From Hyphomicrobiales bacterium (GTDB lineage: Bacteria > Pseudomonadota > Alphaproteobacteria > Rhizobiales > Beijerinckiaceae): a stretch of DNA of 64,000 nucleotides. Under the pieces are notes generated by a model. The model saw nothing but the letters and a program-made list of their open reading frames with translations, did not search any database and was not told the origin of the DNA. This document shows, piece by piece, positions 17,519 to 25,690 of this stretch. Both the position numbers and the translations under genes were made by a program. The stretch is taken from the NCBI GenBank assembly GCA_019075905.1, contig JAGXAM010000004.1, forward strand, positions 1-64,000, given 5' to 3'. The stretch's first letter is position 1. The number at the start of each line of letters is the position of its first letter.

Positions 17519-17628
17519 CTCATACCCTCACGCAACGCAACAATATGAACCCGATGCACCTGCCGACAGCACTAGCACCTAACGTTTTACGACCGGTTAC
17601 ACTGGTGCGGGTGAGCAGGCGTGTGGAT

Positions 17629-17643
17629 GTAACCAAAACTTAA
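17629..17643 (-). promoter_or_regulatory. CtrA-like motif upstream of tadE pair
   Basis: On the minus strand the site reads TTAA-N7-TTAC, one mismatch from the alphaproteobacterial CtrA consensus TTAA-N7-TTAA. It lies in the 146-base gap, 111-125 bases upstream of the tadE start. CtrA controls pilus genes in Caulobacter. The match is short and could be chance. Confidence 0.3.
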
Positions 17644-17664
17644 CGATGATGGTTTCCCGGAAAA

Positions 17665-18174
17665 TCAATGCGCGCTTTGCTGGGCCGAGGCCCCGGTCGA
17701 GCTGTTCTGCAGCGAATCATTGTTGTGCTGATTGATCTGCGCATCAAGATTGCTGTTGTAGGTCAGCTGGTCGCCAATGGTGACCGTCGGCTGGCAGTGC
17801 GGATTGCAATAATAGGTCATGCGATCCATGCCGTTCTGCAAAAGCAGCTTGTTGTGCAGCGCCTCGCTGACCTGAATTTCCGTGGTCGCCACCTGGTTGC
17901 CATTGCTGTCGAGCGCGATGACGTTGGTTTCGCCATAGCTTTTGCCGGTGACAACAAGGGTATTCAGCCGTTTCAGCAAGGTGACATCGGCTATCGCCGG
18001 GTTGCCGATCACGAGGGTATGGACACCGTCCGGCACCTTGACGAGCGTAGCCTGGTCGATTTTCACGCGAGCCACCGGATGCAGCGTGTCCGCACTGGCC
18101 GTGGCGATCCATGCCGCTGGCAAAATCGCCAAAGCAAGAAGCACCGCGCGGCTGCGGTTGGTGATGGACAGCAT
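17665..18174 (-). CDS. Pilus assembly protein N-terminal domain protein (CpaC/RcpA N-domain)
   Basis: 169 residues beginning with a Sec signal peptide (hydrophobic core then ATASA cleavage site). The mature part matches the N-terminal domain of CpaC/RcpA secretins: the strands PDGVHTLVIGNPAIADVTLL and NTLVVTGKSYGETNVIALD are typical. The secretin pore domain is missing. The C-terminal tail is instead Asn/Gln/Ser-rich with two Cys (CNPHC). Such short stand-alone versions occur near tadE/tadG genes in Hyphomicrobiales and may assist the secretin or the pseudopilins. The start has an AGGAG ribosome binding site. The gene is divergent from the metal-transport-like trio. Confidence 0.82.
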   Translation of the reverse strand: MLSITNRSRAVLLALAILPAAWIATASADTLHPVARVKIDQATLVKVPDGVHTLVIGNPAIADVTLLKRLNTLVVTGKSYGETNVIALDSNGNQVATTEIQVSEALHNKLLLQNGMDRMTYYCNPHCQPTVTIGDQLTYNSNLDAQINQHNNDSLQNSSTGASAQQSAH

Positions 18175-18396
18175 GGCAGGCTCCTGACAAAAGGCTCGTA
18201 GAGGCGCAGTAAAGCGCCAAAATGGTGAAAAATGTCTGAAACTTGCCGGGCTGGATGACGCAATATTCTGCGCGTGCCATCAAGCAGGCGCGCCGCGTTG
18301 GAAATTGTGCTAGCAGCAGCGCGAGCGACTTGCGTGCAGGGTCGCCACAAAAATGCCGCTTGCCGCGGCAATGAACATGGGGCGAGGGTTTTACTG

Positions 18397-19182
18397 GTGC
18401 TGCGATATTTTCTGCCCCTCATGGTCTGTCTCGCGATGTCGCCGCTGGCGGCAAGGGCGGAAACCGGCAAGGCGACGCTTCACATAAGCGCGGCCGACGC
18501 GGTTTATGCCAATATCGCAAGGCAGATCGCCGGCAACATGGCCACGGTTTCCGTCGATCCCGCGCTGGCGCGGGGCACCGTCGTGGAAATGCGCCTTCAG
18601 GGGCACGTGCAGCGCCTCGCGGCCGGCGTGCCGGAGCGCCCCGGAGCGGGGGCCTATCCGTCACCCGCATGGCTGCATGTTGACGCGATGACGAAGCTCG
18701 CCCGCAACATCGCCGCGGCGCTCGCGGCCCTTGATCCCGGCCACAAGCGCGATATCGACGAGCACCTGAAGGATTATGAAGACCGTCTGGCCCCGGTCGC
18801 GAGAGAAATGGCCTTGCTGCGCGAAAAATATCGCGGTTCCGCGGTGTTTGTGACCGACCCGGCCTTTGCCAATATGCTCGATGATTTGCATTTTGGCATC
18901 CGCAACCGCGCCAGCCTCGCAACGCTCGATGACAAGGGCCCGGCGCGCATGAAGGCCGTCAAAAGTCTCGGCCAGCGCATTACCGAGGCCGCGGCCGGCG
19001 TGCTGATTTACCGGCTGGATGCACATGATATTGCGACTGATTTCCTCAAAAAGGCCGCCGATCAAGCGGGTGTGCCCAGCGTCGGCATCTGGAGTGACCT
19101 GCCATCGGGGCTGAATTACCAGCGCTTCATCTTGCGCGAGCTTCTGACGCTGCATGGCGCCCTGAATGAGGCCGCGCCATGA
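18397..19182 (+). CDS. ZnuA-like periplasmic substrate-binding protein, metal ligands not conserved
   Basis: 261 residues from a GTG start chosen because it gives a proper signal peptide (basic start, hydrophobic core, LAARA cleavage) and has a GGCGAGGG element upstream. The longer frame adds 41 unlikely residues. The mature protein follows the cluster A-I metal-binding protein pattern: ARNIAAALAALDP matches the helix after the second domain boundary, and FVTDPAFANMLDDL matches the strand-helix around the third ligand. However, the usual His ligands in those two places (normally NPHxW and HDAF) read SPAW and TDPAF. So it either binds another ligand or uses other residues. Its stop overlaps the DUF1007 start (ATGA). 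Confidence 0.65.
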   Translation: MLRYFLPLMVCLAMSPLAARAETGKATLHISAADAVYANIARQIAGNMATVSVDPALARGTVVEMRLQGHVQRLAAGVPERPGAGAYPSPAWLHVDAMTKLARNIAAALAALDPGHKRDIDEHLKDYEDRLAPVAREMALLREKYRGSAVFVTDPAFANMLDDLHFGIRNRASLATLDDKGPARMKAVKSLGQRITEAAAGVLIYRLDAHDIATDFLKKAADQAGVPSVGIWSDLPSGLNYQRFILRELLTLHGALNEAAP

Positions 19183-19835
19183 GGCTGAAACGGCTGCACA
19201 ATCTTGTCATGGCAGCGGCCATGCTGGTTTCGGGGGAGGCGCTCGCCCATCCGCATATTCTGGTGAAGGCCAAGGCATCGATTCTTTTCAATGCGCAAGG
19301 CGAGGTCACCGGTGTCGCCCATATCTGGGATTTCGACAAGGCTTTCTCTGCCTTTGCCGTGCAGGGCTATGATTCTAGGCATGATGGCCTTCCAAGCCGC
19401 GCCGATTTGCAGCCGCTGGCCAAAATCAACATGAATTCCCTGAGCTATTACAAATATTTCACCTCGCTGGTGCTGGACGGTAAAACCTATAATCCGGGCA
19501 AGCCGACCGATTTTTATGATACTTTCAGCGATGATACGCTGGAAATTCACTTCACGCTGAATTTTGCCAAGCCTCTGGCCGTCAAGGGCAAGAGCTTCAG
19601 CCTGCGGGTCTATGATCCGGAATATTTCGCTGCCGTGAGCTTTGCCCGGCGCGATCCGGTGACGCTGGCAGCGGGCCATCCCGATTGTGATGTGACCTTG
19701 CATCGACCCGGTCAGCTCGCCCCGGCGGTCGCCGCCAAACTCGCGGCGATTCCTGCGAGCCAGCACGATGTGCCTGCCGCGCTTTTTGCTGTCACCAATC
19801 TTTTGATCAATTCTGCGGAGGTGGCGTGCAAATAA
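19179..19835 (+). CDS. DUF1007 family periplasmic protein
   Basis: 218 residues with a signal peptide ending SGEALA, followed directly by HPHILVKAKASI. That His-Pro-His at the mature N-terminus is characteristic of DUF1007 (COG3683) and could bind a metal. Later stretches VAHIWDFDKAFSAF and YDPEYFAAV also fit the family. DUF1007 genes are often next to NicO-type permeases and are thought to act with them in nickel, cobalt or zinc handling, though no direct function is known. It is coupled at both ends, overlapping the binding-protein gene by 4 bases and the permease gene by 10. Confidence 0.88.
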   Translation: MRLKRLHNLVMAAAMLVSGEALAHPHILVKAKASILFNAQGEVTGVAHIWDFDKAFSAFAVQGYDSRHDGLPSRADLQPLAKINMNSLSYYKYFTSLVLDGKTYNPGKPTDFYDTFSDDTLEIHFTLNFAKPLAVKGKSFSLRVYDPEYFAAVSFARRDPVTLAAGHPDCDVTLHRPGQLAPAVAAKLAAIPASQHDVPAALFAVTNLLINSAEVACK

Positions 19836-20818
19836 GCTTCGCAGCCGCGCCCCTTGGCCCCTTTGGCACCGGCCTGCCGGATACCGGGGGCATTTCTGCC
19901 GGCGGCCTGTTTCCGGGCCTGTTTGCCTGGCTGGTTGAAACCCAGATGCGTTTCAACAACGAGCTCACCAGTGCGGTTGAAAGCATCCACCACCATGGCG
20001 GGGCTTTCTGGGCGCTGATCGGCATTGCCTTCGTCTATGGCATCATCCATGCCGTGGGCCCCGGGCATGGCAAGGCGGTGATTTCCGGCTGGATCATGGC
20101 CAACCGCGAAGGCCTGCGCAATGGCATTATGCTCGCCGGGCTTGCCGCCATGGCCCAGGCGGCGAGCGCCATCACCCTCATTGCGCTGGCGGCGCTGGTG
20201 CTGCATCTCACCAGCGTTTCCATCACCCGCGCGACGCTGGGCTTCGAGGTCGGTTCGGATCTTTTGATTATCGCCCTTGGGCTGTGGCTGGTGTGGCGCC
20301 GGGCGCTGCGGCCGCTGCTTGTGCGCCGCGCGGCGCTGCATGCCAGCGGCGGCCTCGGCCATCTCGCCTTTGCCGCGCCGGCCGTGGCGGGTGCAACGAC
20401 ATCGAGGTTTTCTGCCGTCGATGTGGTTTGTGACGAGAACGATGATTGCGATTGCGGCGGCTTGCACATGCCCAGCGCTGCCGCGGCGCAGGGCCGGCTT
20501 GATCTTCGGCGCGCCTGGAGCGTTGTAGCGGCGACGGCGCTACGCCCGTGCACCGGTGCGCTGATCGTGCTGGTCTTCGCCCTGTCCCAGCACGTGCTTT
20601 ATGCTGGCATTGCCGCCACCATCGCCATGAGCATGGGCACGGCGCTTTCGGTCTCCATCCTCGCGGCGCTGGTAGTCAGTCTGCGCGGCGGCCTCGCTAT
20701 GGCCGCAACCGGACCGCGCTCCACCGCTGCCCGCCTGTTGCGCAGCCTGGAAATCCTCGCCGCCTGCCTGTTACCGCTGGCCGGGGCGCTGATGCTTTAT
20801 GTCCATCTCAATAATTGA
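19826..20818 (+). CDS. NicO/RcnA-type nickel/cobalt permease
   Basis: 330 residues with about six or seven membrane helices. The family signature HAVGPGHGKAVISGW sits at the start of the first core helix, with the second motif RNGIMLAGLAAMAQAASAI following. The third motif shows in ATALRPCTGALIVL. The central cytoplasmic loop, His-rich in RcnA, is here acidic and Cys-containing (CDENDDCDCGGLH). The start is GTG with a GGAGG element. It ends tail-to-tail with the AroE-like gene, overlapping by 11 bases. With DUF1007 and the ZnuA-like protein it forms a probable metal transport operon. Direction of transport and the metal cannot be told from the sequence. Confidence 0.88.
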   Translation: MQISFAAAPLGPFGTGLPDTGGISAGGLFPGLFAWLVETQMRFNNELTSAVESIHHHGGAFWALIGIAFVYGIIHAVGPGHGKAVISGWIMANREGLRNGIMLAGLAAMAQAASAITLIALAALVLHLTSVSITRATLGFEVGSDLLIIALGLWLVWRRALRPLLVRRAALHASGGLGHLAFAAPAVAGATTSRFSAVDVVCDENDDCDCGGLHMPSAAAAQGRLDLRRAWSVVAATALRPCTGALIVLVFALSQHVLYAGIAATIAMSMGTALSVSILAALVVSLRGGLAMAATGPRSTAARLLRSLEILAACLLPLAGALMLYVHLNN

Positions 20819-21641
20819 GCTTGGCGACCCGGCGCAGCTCTTCGGGCGTAGTCGAGCCAAAGCCGAAAAATTCGAGATAGGCTGGGATCTGCTCAAACAG
20901 CATGTCGGTGCCGACCTGCACCCGGCAACCGCGTGCCAGCGCCGCCGCCAGAAACGGTGTGTGTTCGGCCTTCATCACCACTTCGCCAACGAAGCTGTCG
21001 GGTGAAATGCTTGTCACATCCATCGGCAGCGGATCATCCGCCCGCATGCCGATCGGCGTGGCATTGACGACAATATCGTAGCCGGCCGGATCGCGGCTGC
21101 CCACCACCAGCTCCAGCTGCGGATAATGCGCCTGCAGCCGCGCCGCCAGAGCCTCGGAGCTCGGTGGATGCGCATCGGCCAGCGCCAGCGCTACCACACC
21201 GGCTTTGGCCAGCGATGCGGCAATGGCCGAGCCGACGCCGCCGCTGCCGAGCACGAAGGCGCGCTTGCCGGCCAGCCCCTGACCCTTGCGCAGCACGCCG
21301 CGCACAAAGCCCTCGCCATCGAACATGTCGCCAAGCAGGCTGCCATCGGCGCGCAGCAGCACGGCATTGCAGGCCCCGGAAATTTTCGCCGTGGTGCTGG
21401 CCTCGTCCAGCAAGCCCATCGTTGTCACCTTGTGCGGCATGGTGATCAGCGCCCCGCGCAAATTGGTGAGCGTGAACAGGCTCTTGAAGAAGGCTGCAAA
21501 GGTCTCCGGCTTCACGCCCATCGGCACCACCACCGCATCGATTCCGCGTTCATCGAACCACGGATTATAGATCATCGGCGCCTTGAAGGTTTCGGTGGGC
21601 CATCCCAGATGGGCAATGAGCGTTGTTTTGCCGCTGATCAT
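20808..21641 (-). CDS. Shikimate dehydrogenase family protein with altered substrate site
   Basis: 277 residues of the AroE fold: an N-terminal substrate domain and a Rossmann NADP domain with VLGSGGVGSAIA around residue 130. Several core features are kept: the catalytic-type Lys in MPHK, GACNAV, and NATPIGM. But the substrate loop, normally G-x-P-x-x-H-S-x-S-P-x-x-H-N, reads GWPTETFKAPMIYN. Both Ser that hold the shikimate carboxylate and the two His are therefore replaced. It is probably a paralogue for another cyclic or small polyol acid and not the housekeeping AroE. It is divergent from hisN over ~187 bases. Confidence 0.78.
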   Translation of the reverse strand: MISGKTTLIAHLGWPTETFKAPMIYNPWFDERGIDAVVVPMGVKPETFAAFFKSLFTLTNLRGALITMPHKVTTMGLLDEASTTAKISGACNAVLLRADGSLLGDMFDGEGFVRGVLRKGQGLAGKRAFVLGSGGVGSAIAASLAKAGVVALALADAHPPSSEALAARLQAHYPQLELVVGSRDPAGYDIVVNATPIGMRADDPLPMDVTSISPDSFVGEVVMKAEHTPFLAAALARGCRVQVGTDMLFEQIPAYLEFFGFGSTTPEELRRVAKLNY

Positions 21642-21828
21642 GTCGTTTCATCTTTATCGAGGTGGAAAAATGTGGCCGCGCCACGGGCCAAGACCCTATC
21701 ACAGCCAGACGGCCTTTGACACGATGGCGGCATCAGTCCGGTTGCGAACAAATCACTTGCCATAAACCGGGCGCGGCTTCATGACGTCGGGCGAGCAGGG
21801 AAGACGCAATGCAGGGTTCGGGTGTGGG

Positions 21829-22623
21829 ATGACCGCGATTGATTTTACCGGTTTCTTTGAACGGCTTGCCCGGGATTCCGGCGAGGTCATCCTGCCGTTT
21901 TTCCGCAGCCACCTCGGCGTTGAAGACAAATCCGCCCCAGGCGCGCCGCGCGGTTTTGACCCGGTGACGGAAGCTGACCGCGCCGCCGAAACCGTGCTGC
22001 GGCGGCTGATCGGCGCCACCTTTCCCGATCACGGCATCATCGGCGAGGAATTTGGCACGATCAATCCCGGCGCTGATTATGTCTGGGTGCTCGATCCCAT
22101 TGACGGCACGCGGTCTTTCATCAGCGGCGTGCCGATGTGGGGCACGCTGATCGGCCTCATGCACCATGGCGTCCCGGCCTATGGGGTGATGAACCAGCCC
22201 TATACAAGCGAGCGCTTTCGCGGCGATGGTCACAGCGCGTCGCTGACCCACGCCGACAACCCGCCGCGGCCGCTGCATTCCCGCCGCTGCGCCACGCTCG
22301 CCGAGGCGACCCTGATGACCACCTCTCCCTATCTCTTTGGCGACGAGGAACGCCCGCTCTACAAAGGCGTCGAAGCCGAAGCCCGGCTGGTGCGCTATGG
22401 TTGCGATTGCTATGCCTATTGCATGCTCGCTTCCGGCCACGTCGATCTGGTGATCGAGAGCGGCCTGCAGCCCTATGACATTGTCGCGCTCATTCCGATT
22501 GTTGAAGGCGCCGGCGGCAAGGTCACCAACTGGCAGGGCGGCCCGGCAGCAAGCGGCGGCAATATTGTCGCCAGCGGTGATGCCAGCCTGCACGAGCAGG
22601 TGCTCAAACGCCTCAACCGCTGA
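21829..22623 (+). CDS. hisN: Histidinol-phosphatase (inositol monophosphatase family)
   Basis: 264 residues of the Mg-dependent IMPase fold, closest in pattern to HisN, which removes phosphate from L-histidinol phosphate. Metal sites are visible: VTEADRAAE, GEEFG, DPIDGTRSF and the C-terminal QPYDIVALIPIVEGAGG. The ATG at 21829 was chosen since the family starts with a short leader like MTAIDFTGFF; an ATG 16 codons upstream is the alternative. It is convergent with the hydrolase gene, and the 3' ends overlap by 11 bases. A general inositol or sugar phosphatase cannot be ruled out, but the Cys-rich YGCDCYAYCMLA stretch matches HisN of alphaproteobacteria. Confidence 0.85.
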   Translation: MTAIDFTGFFERLARDSGEVILPFFRSHLGVEDKSAPGAPRGFDPVTEADRAAETVLRRLIGATFPDHGIIGEEFGTINPGADYVWVLDPIDGTRSFISGVPMWGTLIGLMHHGVPAYGVMNQPYTSERFRGDGHSASLTHADNPPRPLHSRRCATLAEATLMTTSPYLFGDEERPLYKGVEAEARLVRYGCDCYAYCMLASGHVDLVIESGLQPYDIVALIPIVEGAGGKVTNWQGGPAASGGNIVASGDASLHEQVLKRLNR

Positions 22624-23557
22624 CCGAGCCGGGGATAAAGGCGTCGAAGGCGGCAAGGAACTGCTCGCGCAATTCATCGCGTTCGATCAGCAATTCGTGC
22701 TCGGCACCAGGGATGACCACCAGATTGCGGCCATTCATGAAGCTGACGAAGCGGGTCGCGGCTTCGGTATCGACCACCCGGTCATGCCCGGCGGCAATGA
22801 TCAGGCATGGCACGGAAATCGACATGGGAAACGCAATATCCCGGAAGGCTGCCATCAGCCCGAAGGCCTCGTCGAGCCAGTGCACCGTCGGAGAGCCGGT
22901 CCATACATCCGGGCACTCGCGCGCCATGTCGGTGAATTTGGCATAACGCTGCGGATCGCTGGTGAGCCCATTGCCGGCGAAAGGCTGCAGGAAATAGGCC
23001 GAGCCATTCCCGCCGGGCACATAATTGCGCCCCAGTCCCAGCCAGTCCAGCCCTCGCGCCAGAAATCTGGCACCGCGCGGCCAGCTGAGACCGGCAAGGT
23101 CAATCATCGGCGCGCTCAGTACGACGCGGCTGTAATTGGAGGCGGCAGTGTGCAGCCGCAGCGCCAGCAAGGCCCCGCCCATGGAATGACCGAGAGCAAA
23201 CCACGGTTGCGGGCAATTCTGGGCGATCATCCAGGCCTCAACCGCCGCCAGATCCTCGATATAGTCTTCCATGGCCTCGACATGGCCCTTGCGCCGGTCA
23301 CGCAAGGCCCGGTCGGAGAGTCCCTGTCCTCGCCAGTCGAAGGTGACGATGTTGAGGCCGCGCGCCAGCATGTCGCCAATGGTTTCGTTATATTTTTCAA
23401 TGAATTCACCACGCCCTTGCGCAAGCAGCAACGTGCCGCGAACCTGTCCCGGGCTGCGCCAGGCTGCGAGACGCAGGTTGACGTTGTCGCGCGTGGTGAT
23501 GGCGATGACGTTGGCACCCGCAGGAGCCGGGTTGGTGCTGGTCGAATAGAGCTTCAT
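22613..23557 (-). CDS. Alpha/beta hydrolase, lysophospholipase-like
   Basis: 314 residues. The nucleophile elbow is GHSMGG in FALGHSMGGALLALRL, with an oxyanion strand VTFDWRGQGLSD before it. The acid and His of the triad appear in GHDRVVDTEAA and GAEHELLIERDE. This is the serine aminopeptidase S33/PldB-like group (lysophospholipase or monoacylglycerol lipase). The ATG at 23557 gives the family N-terminus MKLYSTSTNP; the upstream 26 codons lack similarity. It is convergent with hisN and downstream of glk on the same strand. The true substrate is unknown. Confidence 0.85.
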   Translation of the reverse strand: MKLYSTSTNPAPAGANVIAITTRDNVNLRLAAWRSPGQVRGTLLLAQGRGEFIEKYNETIGDMLARGLNIVTFDWRGQGLSDRALRDRRKGHVEAMEDYIEDLAAVEAWMIAQNCPQPWFALGHSMGGALLALRLHTAASNYSRVVLSAPMIDLAGLSWPRGARFLARGLDWLGLGRNYVPGGNGSAYFLQPFAGNGLTSDPQRYAKFTDMARECPDVWTGSPTVHWLDEAFGLMAAFRDIAFPMSISVPCLIIAAGHDRVVDTEAATRFVSFMNGRNLVVIPGAEHELLIERDELREQFLAAFDAFIPGSVSG

Positions 23558-23654
23558 GGGGCGACAACCGCAACGAATCCGCACCGCAACATGGCACAGG
23601 CACGAAGCTCGCGCCACGTGACGGTCAGGCCGCAAGGCGCCATCACATCATGCC

Positions 23655-24659
23655 TCACGTCCAGGCCCGCGTGGCATAATCGAGCGCGTAGCGCTCCGGG
23701 TTGCAGGCAATGGTGGCCATGCCGGTCAATACCGTATCTGGCGCCGTGATCAGCCTGACGCCGATGGGTCGCGCCTGATCGGCGATCGGCGCCTTGGCAT
23801 CGAAGGCCCTGGCGAAAGCCTCACGCTGCAACAAGGGCTCCAGCCTTGGCAAAATGCCGCCTGCCAGCGTCACGCCGCCCGTCGCCATGAACATCAGCGC
23901 CATATCGCCGGCAAACCGCCCGATCAATTGCCAGAATTTGCGCACGCTGTCGGCCTCGGCGCCCTGCGGATCGGCAAGGGCGGCCTGGGCAATATCCGCC
24001 GCGCTCGCAGCGCCATCATCTTCGAGCCCATAGAGCCGCAGCCGCCCGCGGTGCAAGCGCTCCAGACCACCCCCCGAAATCAGGGTTTCCACGGTGATGC
24101 GTCCATGCAGCCTTTCCAGCAGCGGCCAGAGCGCGAAATCCTCATCGGTTTCGGGGCCAAATCCGGTGTGGCAGGCTTCGCTCGCCAGCGCGGCATGACA
24201 GCCACCAACCTCGATCAGCGCCGCCGTACCCAGCCCGGTTCCCGGCCCCAGTATCACCTGCGGCCCGCGTTGTGTGGTCGCCGTCGCCACGCCGGGCTTG
24301 ATGATGATACAATCTTGCGGCCGCAAAACCGGCAGTGACAGCGCCTGCGCCTCAAAATCATTGAGCAACAGCCCTTGCGACAGGCCTGCCTGGCGCGCCA
24401 CCGCTGGCCCGTCGATATGCCAGCCGGCATTGGTCAGTTTCAGGCTGCGGGCCGCGACCGGCCCGGCCCCGCAGGCTATCACCGACCCGGCACCCCGGGC
24501 CATGTCGCCAGCGCCGGCAAGCGCTTCGGCCAGCCCGGCAAAGCCGTCGGTGCGCAGAAACACCGGCGGCGACAGCGTCGCCTCTGGCGCATCCAGCCGC
24601 GCAACCCGCACATTGGTGCCCCCAATATCGCAGACAAGAATCGGAAACTGAAATTGCAA
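23655..24659 (-). CDS. glk: Glucokinase
   Basis: 334 residues of the bacterial Glk (ROK-unrelated, COG0837) family, which phosphorylates glucose with ATP. The phosphate-1 loop CDIGGTNVR is near the N-terminus. LLNDFEAQALSL contains the catalytic Asp, LGPGTGLGTA is the central Gly-rich loop, and EACHTGFGPETDEDF corresponds to the EGGH glucose-binding motif, with Gly-Gly replaced by Ala-Cys. The start is a TTG at 24659, chosen for the GGAG eight bases upstream; a TTG six codons earlier is the longest possibility. It lies between the hydrolase and gluQ, all on the minus strand. Confidence 0.9.
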   Translation of the reverse strand: MQFQFPILVCDIGGTNVRVARLDAPEATLSPPVFLRTDGFAGLAEALAGAGDMARGAGSVIACGAGPVAARSLKLTNAGWHIDGPAVARQAGLSQGLLLNDFEAQALSLPVLRPQDCIIIKPGVATATTQRGPQVILGPGTGLGTAALIEVGGCHAALASEACHTGFGPETDEDFALWPLLERLHGRITVETLISGGGLERLHRGRLRLYGLEDDGAASAADIAQAALADPQGAEADSVRKFWQLIGRFAGDMALMFMATGGVTLAGGILPRLEPLLQREAFARAFDAKAPIADQARPIGVRLITAPDTVLTGMATIACNPERYALDYATRAWT

Positions 24660-24725
24660 AGCCCGGCACTCCAGCAAAGATGCGCGGCATTGCCAGCGCC
24701 CCCGCCCTTGGCATAGCCGCGAATG

Positions 24726-25646
24726 TCAGGGGAAGGAAGCCATTTTATGCGGTAAAATGCCGGTAATCCTGTCTGGATCGCTGCCCAGCGCCAGAGCGCG
24801 AATATCGGCTGCGCCAAATCCGTCGGTGCGCCAGTCGCTGAGGGATTTTGCACCGTGGCTCTTGGCAAGCTTGCGCCCGAGCGCATCCACCAGATTGAGA
24901 TGATGGAAATAGCTTGGCGTCGGCAGATCAAACAAGGCCTGCAGCAGCCGGTGCAAATGCGTCGCCGCCTTCAGATCCTCGCCGCGCACCACATCGGTGA
25001 CACCCTGGAAAGCGTCATCGGCCACCACGGCGAGATGATAGCTCGCCGGCACATCCTTGCGGCCGAGGATGACGTCGCCCCAGAGCTGCGGCTGCGCCTC
25101 CACCCTGCGTGCCGCACCATGCGGCCCCAGTTCCGTGAACGACAGTGCCTTGCCGACAGCGGCTATGGCGCGGGCATTGTCCAGCCGCCACGAATAGGCC
25201 TGCCCCTGCGCCAGCCGCTCGCTACGCTGGCGGGCATTCATCACCCGGCAGGTGCCGGGATAATGGCGCACGCCATCAGGATCGGTTGACCAGTCACGCA
25301 GGCCGGCAACCGCATTCGTGACATCCTGGCGCGAGCAAAAGCAAGGGTAGACCAGCCGGCGTTCTGCCAGATCCTGCAGCATCAGGCGATAACGGGCAAA
25401 ATGCTCGGATTGGCGCAGCACCGGCGTCGCCCAGCTGATTCCGAGCCAGCTCAAATCTTCTAAAATCGCGGTTTCATAGTCTTTGCGGCAACGGTCGCGG
25501 TCAATATCTTCCATCCGCACCAGCAAGATGCCACCGCTGGCACGCGCTCTTGCGGCATTGACCAGTGCCGAGCGCGCATGGCCGAGGTGCAGCCTGCCAT
25601 TGGGCGAGGGTGCAAAACGAAAAATCAGCGGCTTTGATCCGGTCAT
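24726..25646 (-). CDS. gluQ: Glutamyl-Q tRNA(Asp) synthetase
   Basis: 306 residues. It resembles the catalytic half of glutamyl-tRNA synthetase without the anticodon-binding domain. It charges queuosine 34 of tRNA-Asp with glutamate. The HIGH-type motif is in FAPSPNGRLHLGHARSAL, and the KMSKS-type motif is KLAKSHG. A Zn-site remnant is visible in YPCFCSRQ. The length is typical for GluQRS (about 300), compared with ~470 for GltX. It is divergent from the 3-methyladenine glycosylase gene across 44 bases. Confidence 0.94.
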   Translation of the reverse strand: MTGSKPLIFRFAPSPNGRLHLGHARSALVNAARARASGGILLVRMEDIDRDRCRKDYETAILEDLSWLGISWATPVLRQSEHFARYRLMLQDLAERRLVYPCFCSRQDVTNAVAGLRDWSTDPDGVRHYPGTCRVMNARQRSERLAQGQAYSWRLDNARAIAAVGKALSFTELGPHGAARRVEAQPQLWGDVILGRKDVPASYHLAVVADDAFQGVTDVVRGEDLKAATHLHRLLQALFDLPTPSYFHHLNLVDALGRKLAKSHGAKSLSDWRTDGFGAADIRALALGSDPDRITGILPHKMASFP

Positions 25647-25690
25647 GGTCTGTCATATAACAGTTTTATGCCTAACCCTGAGATGATAAA

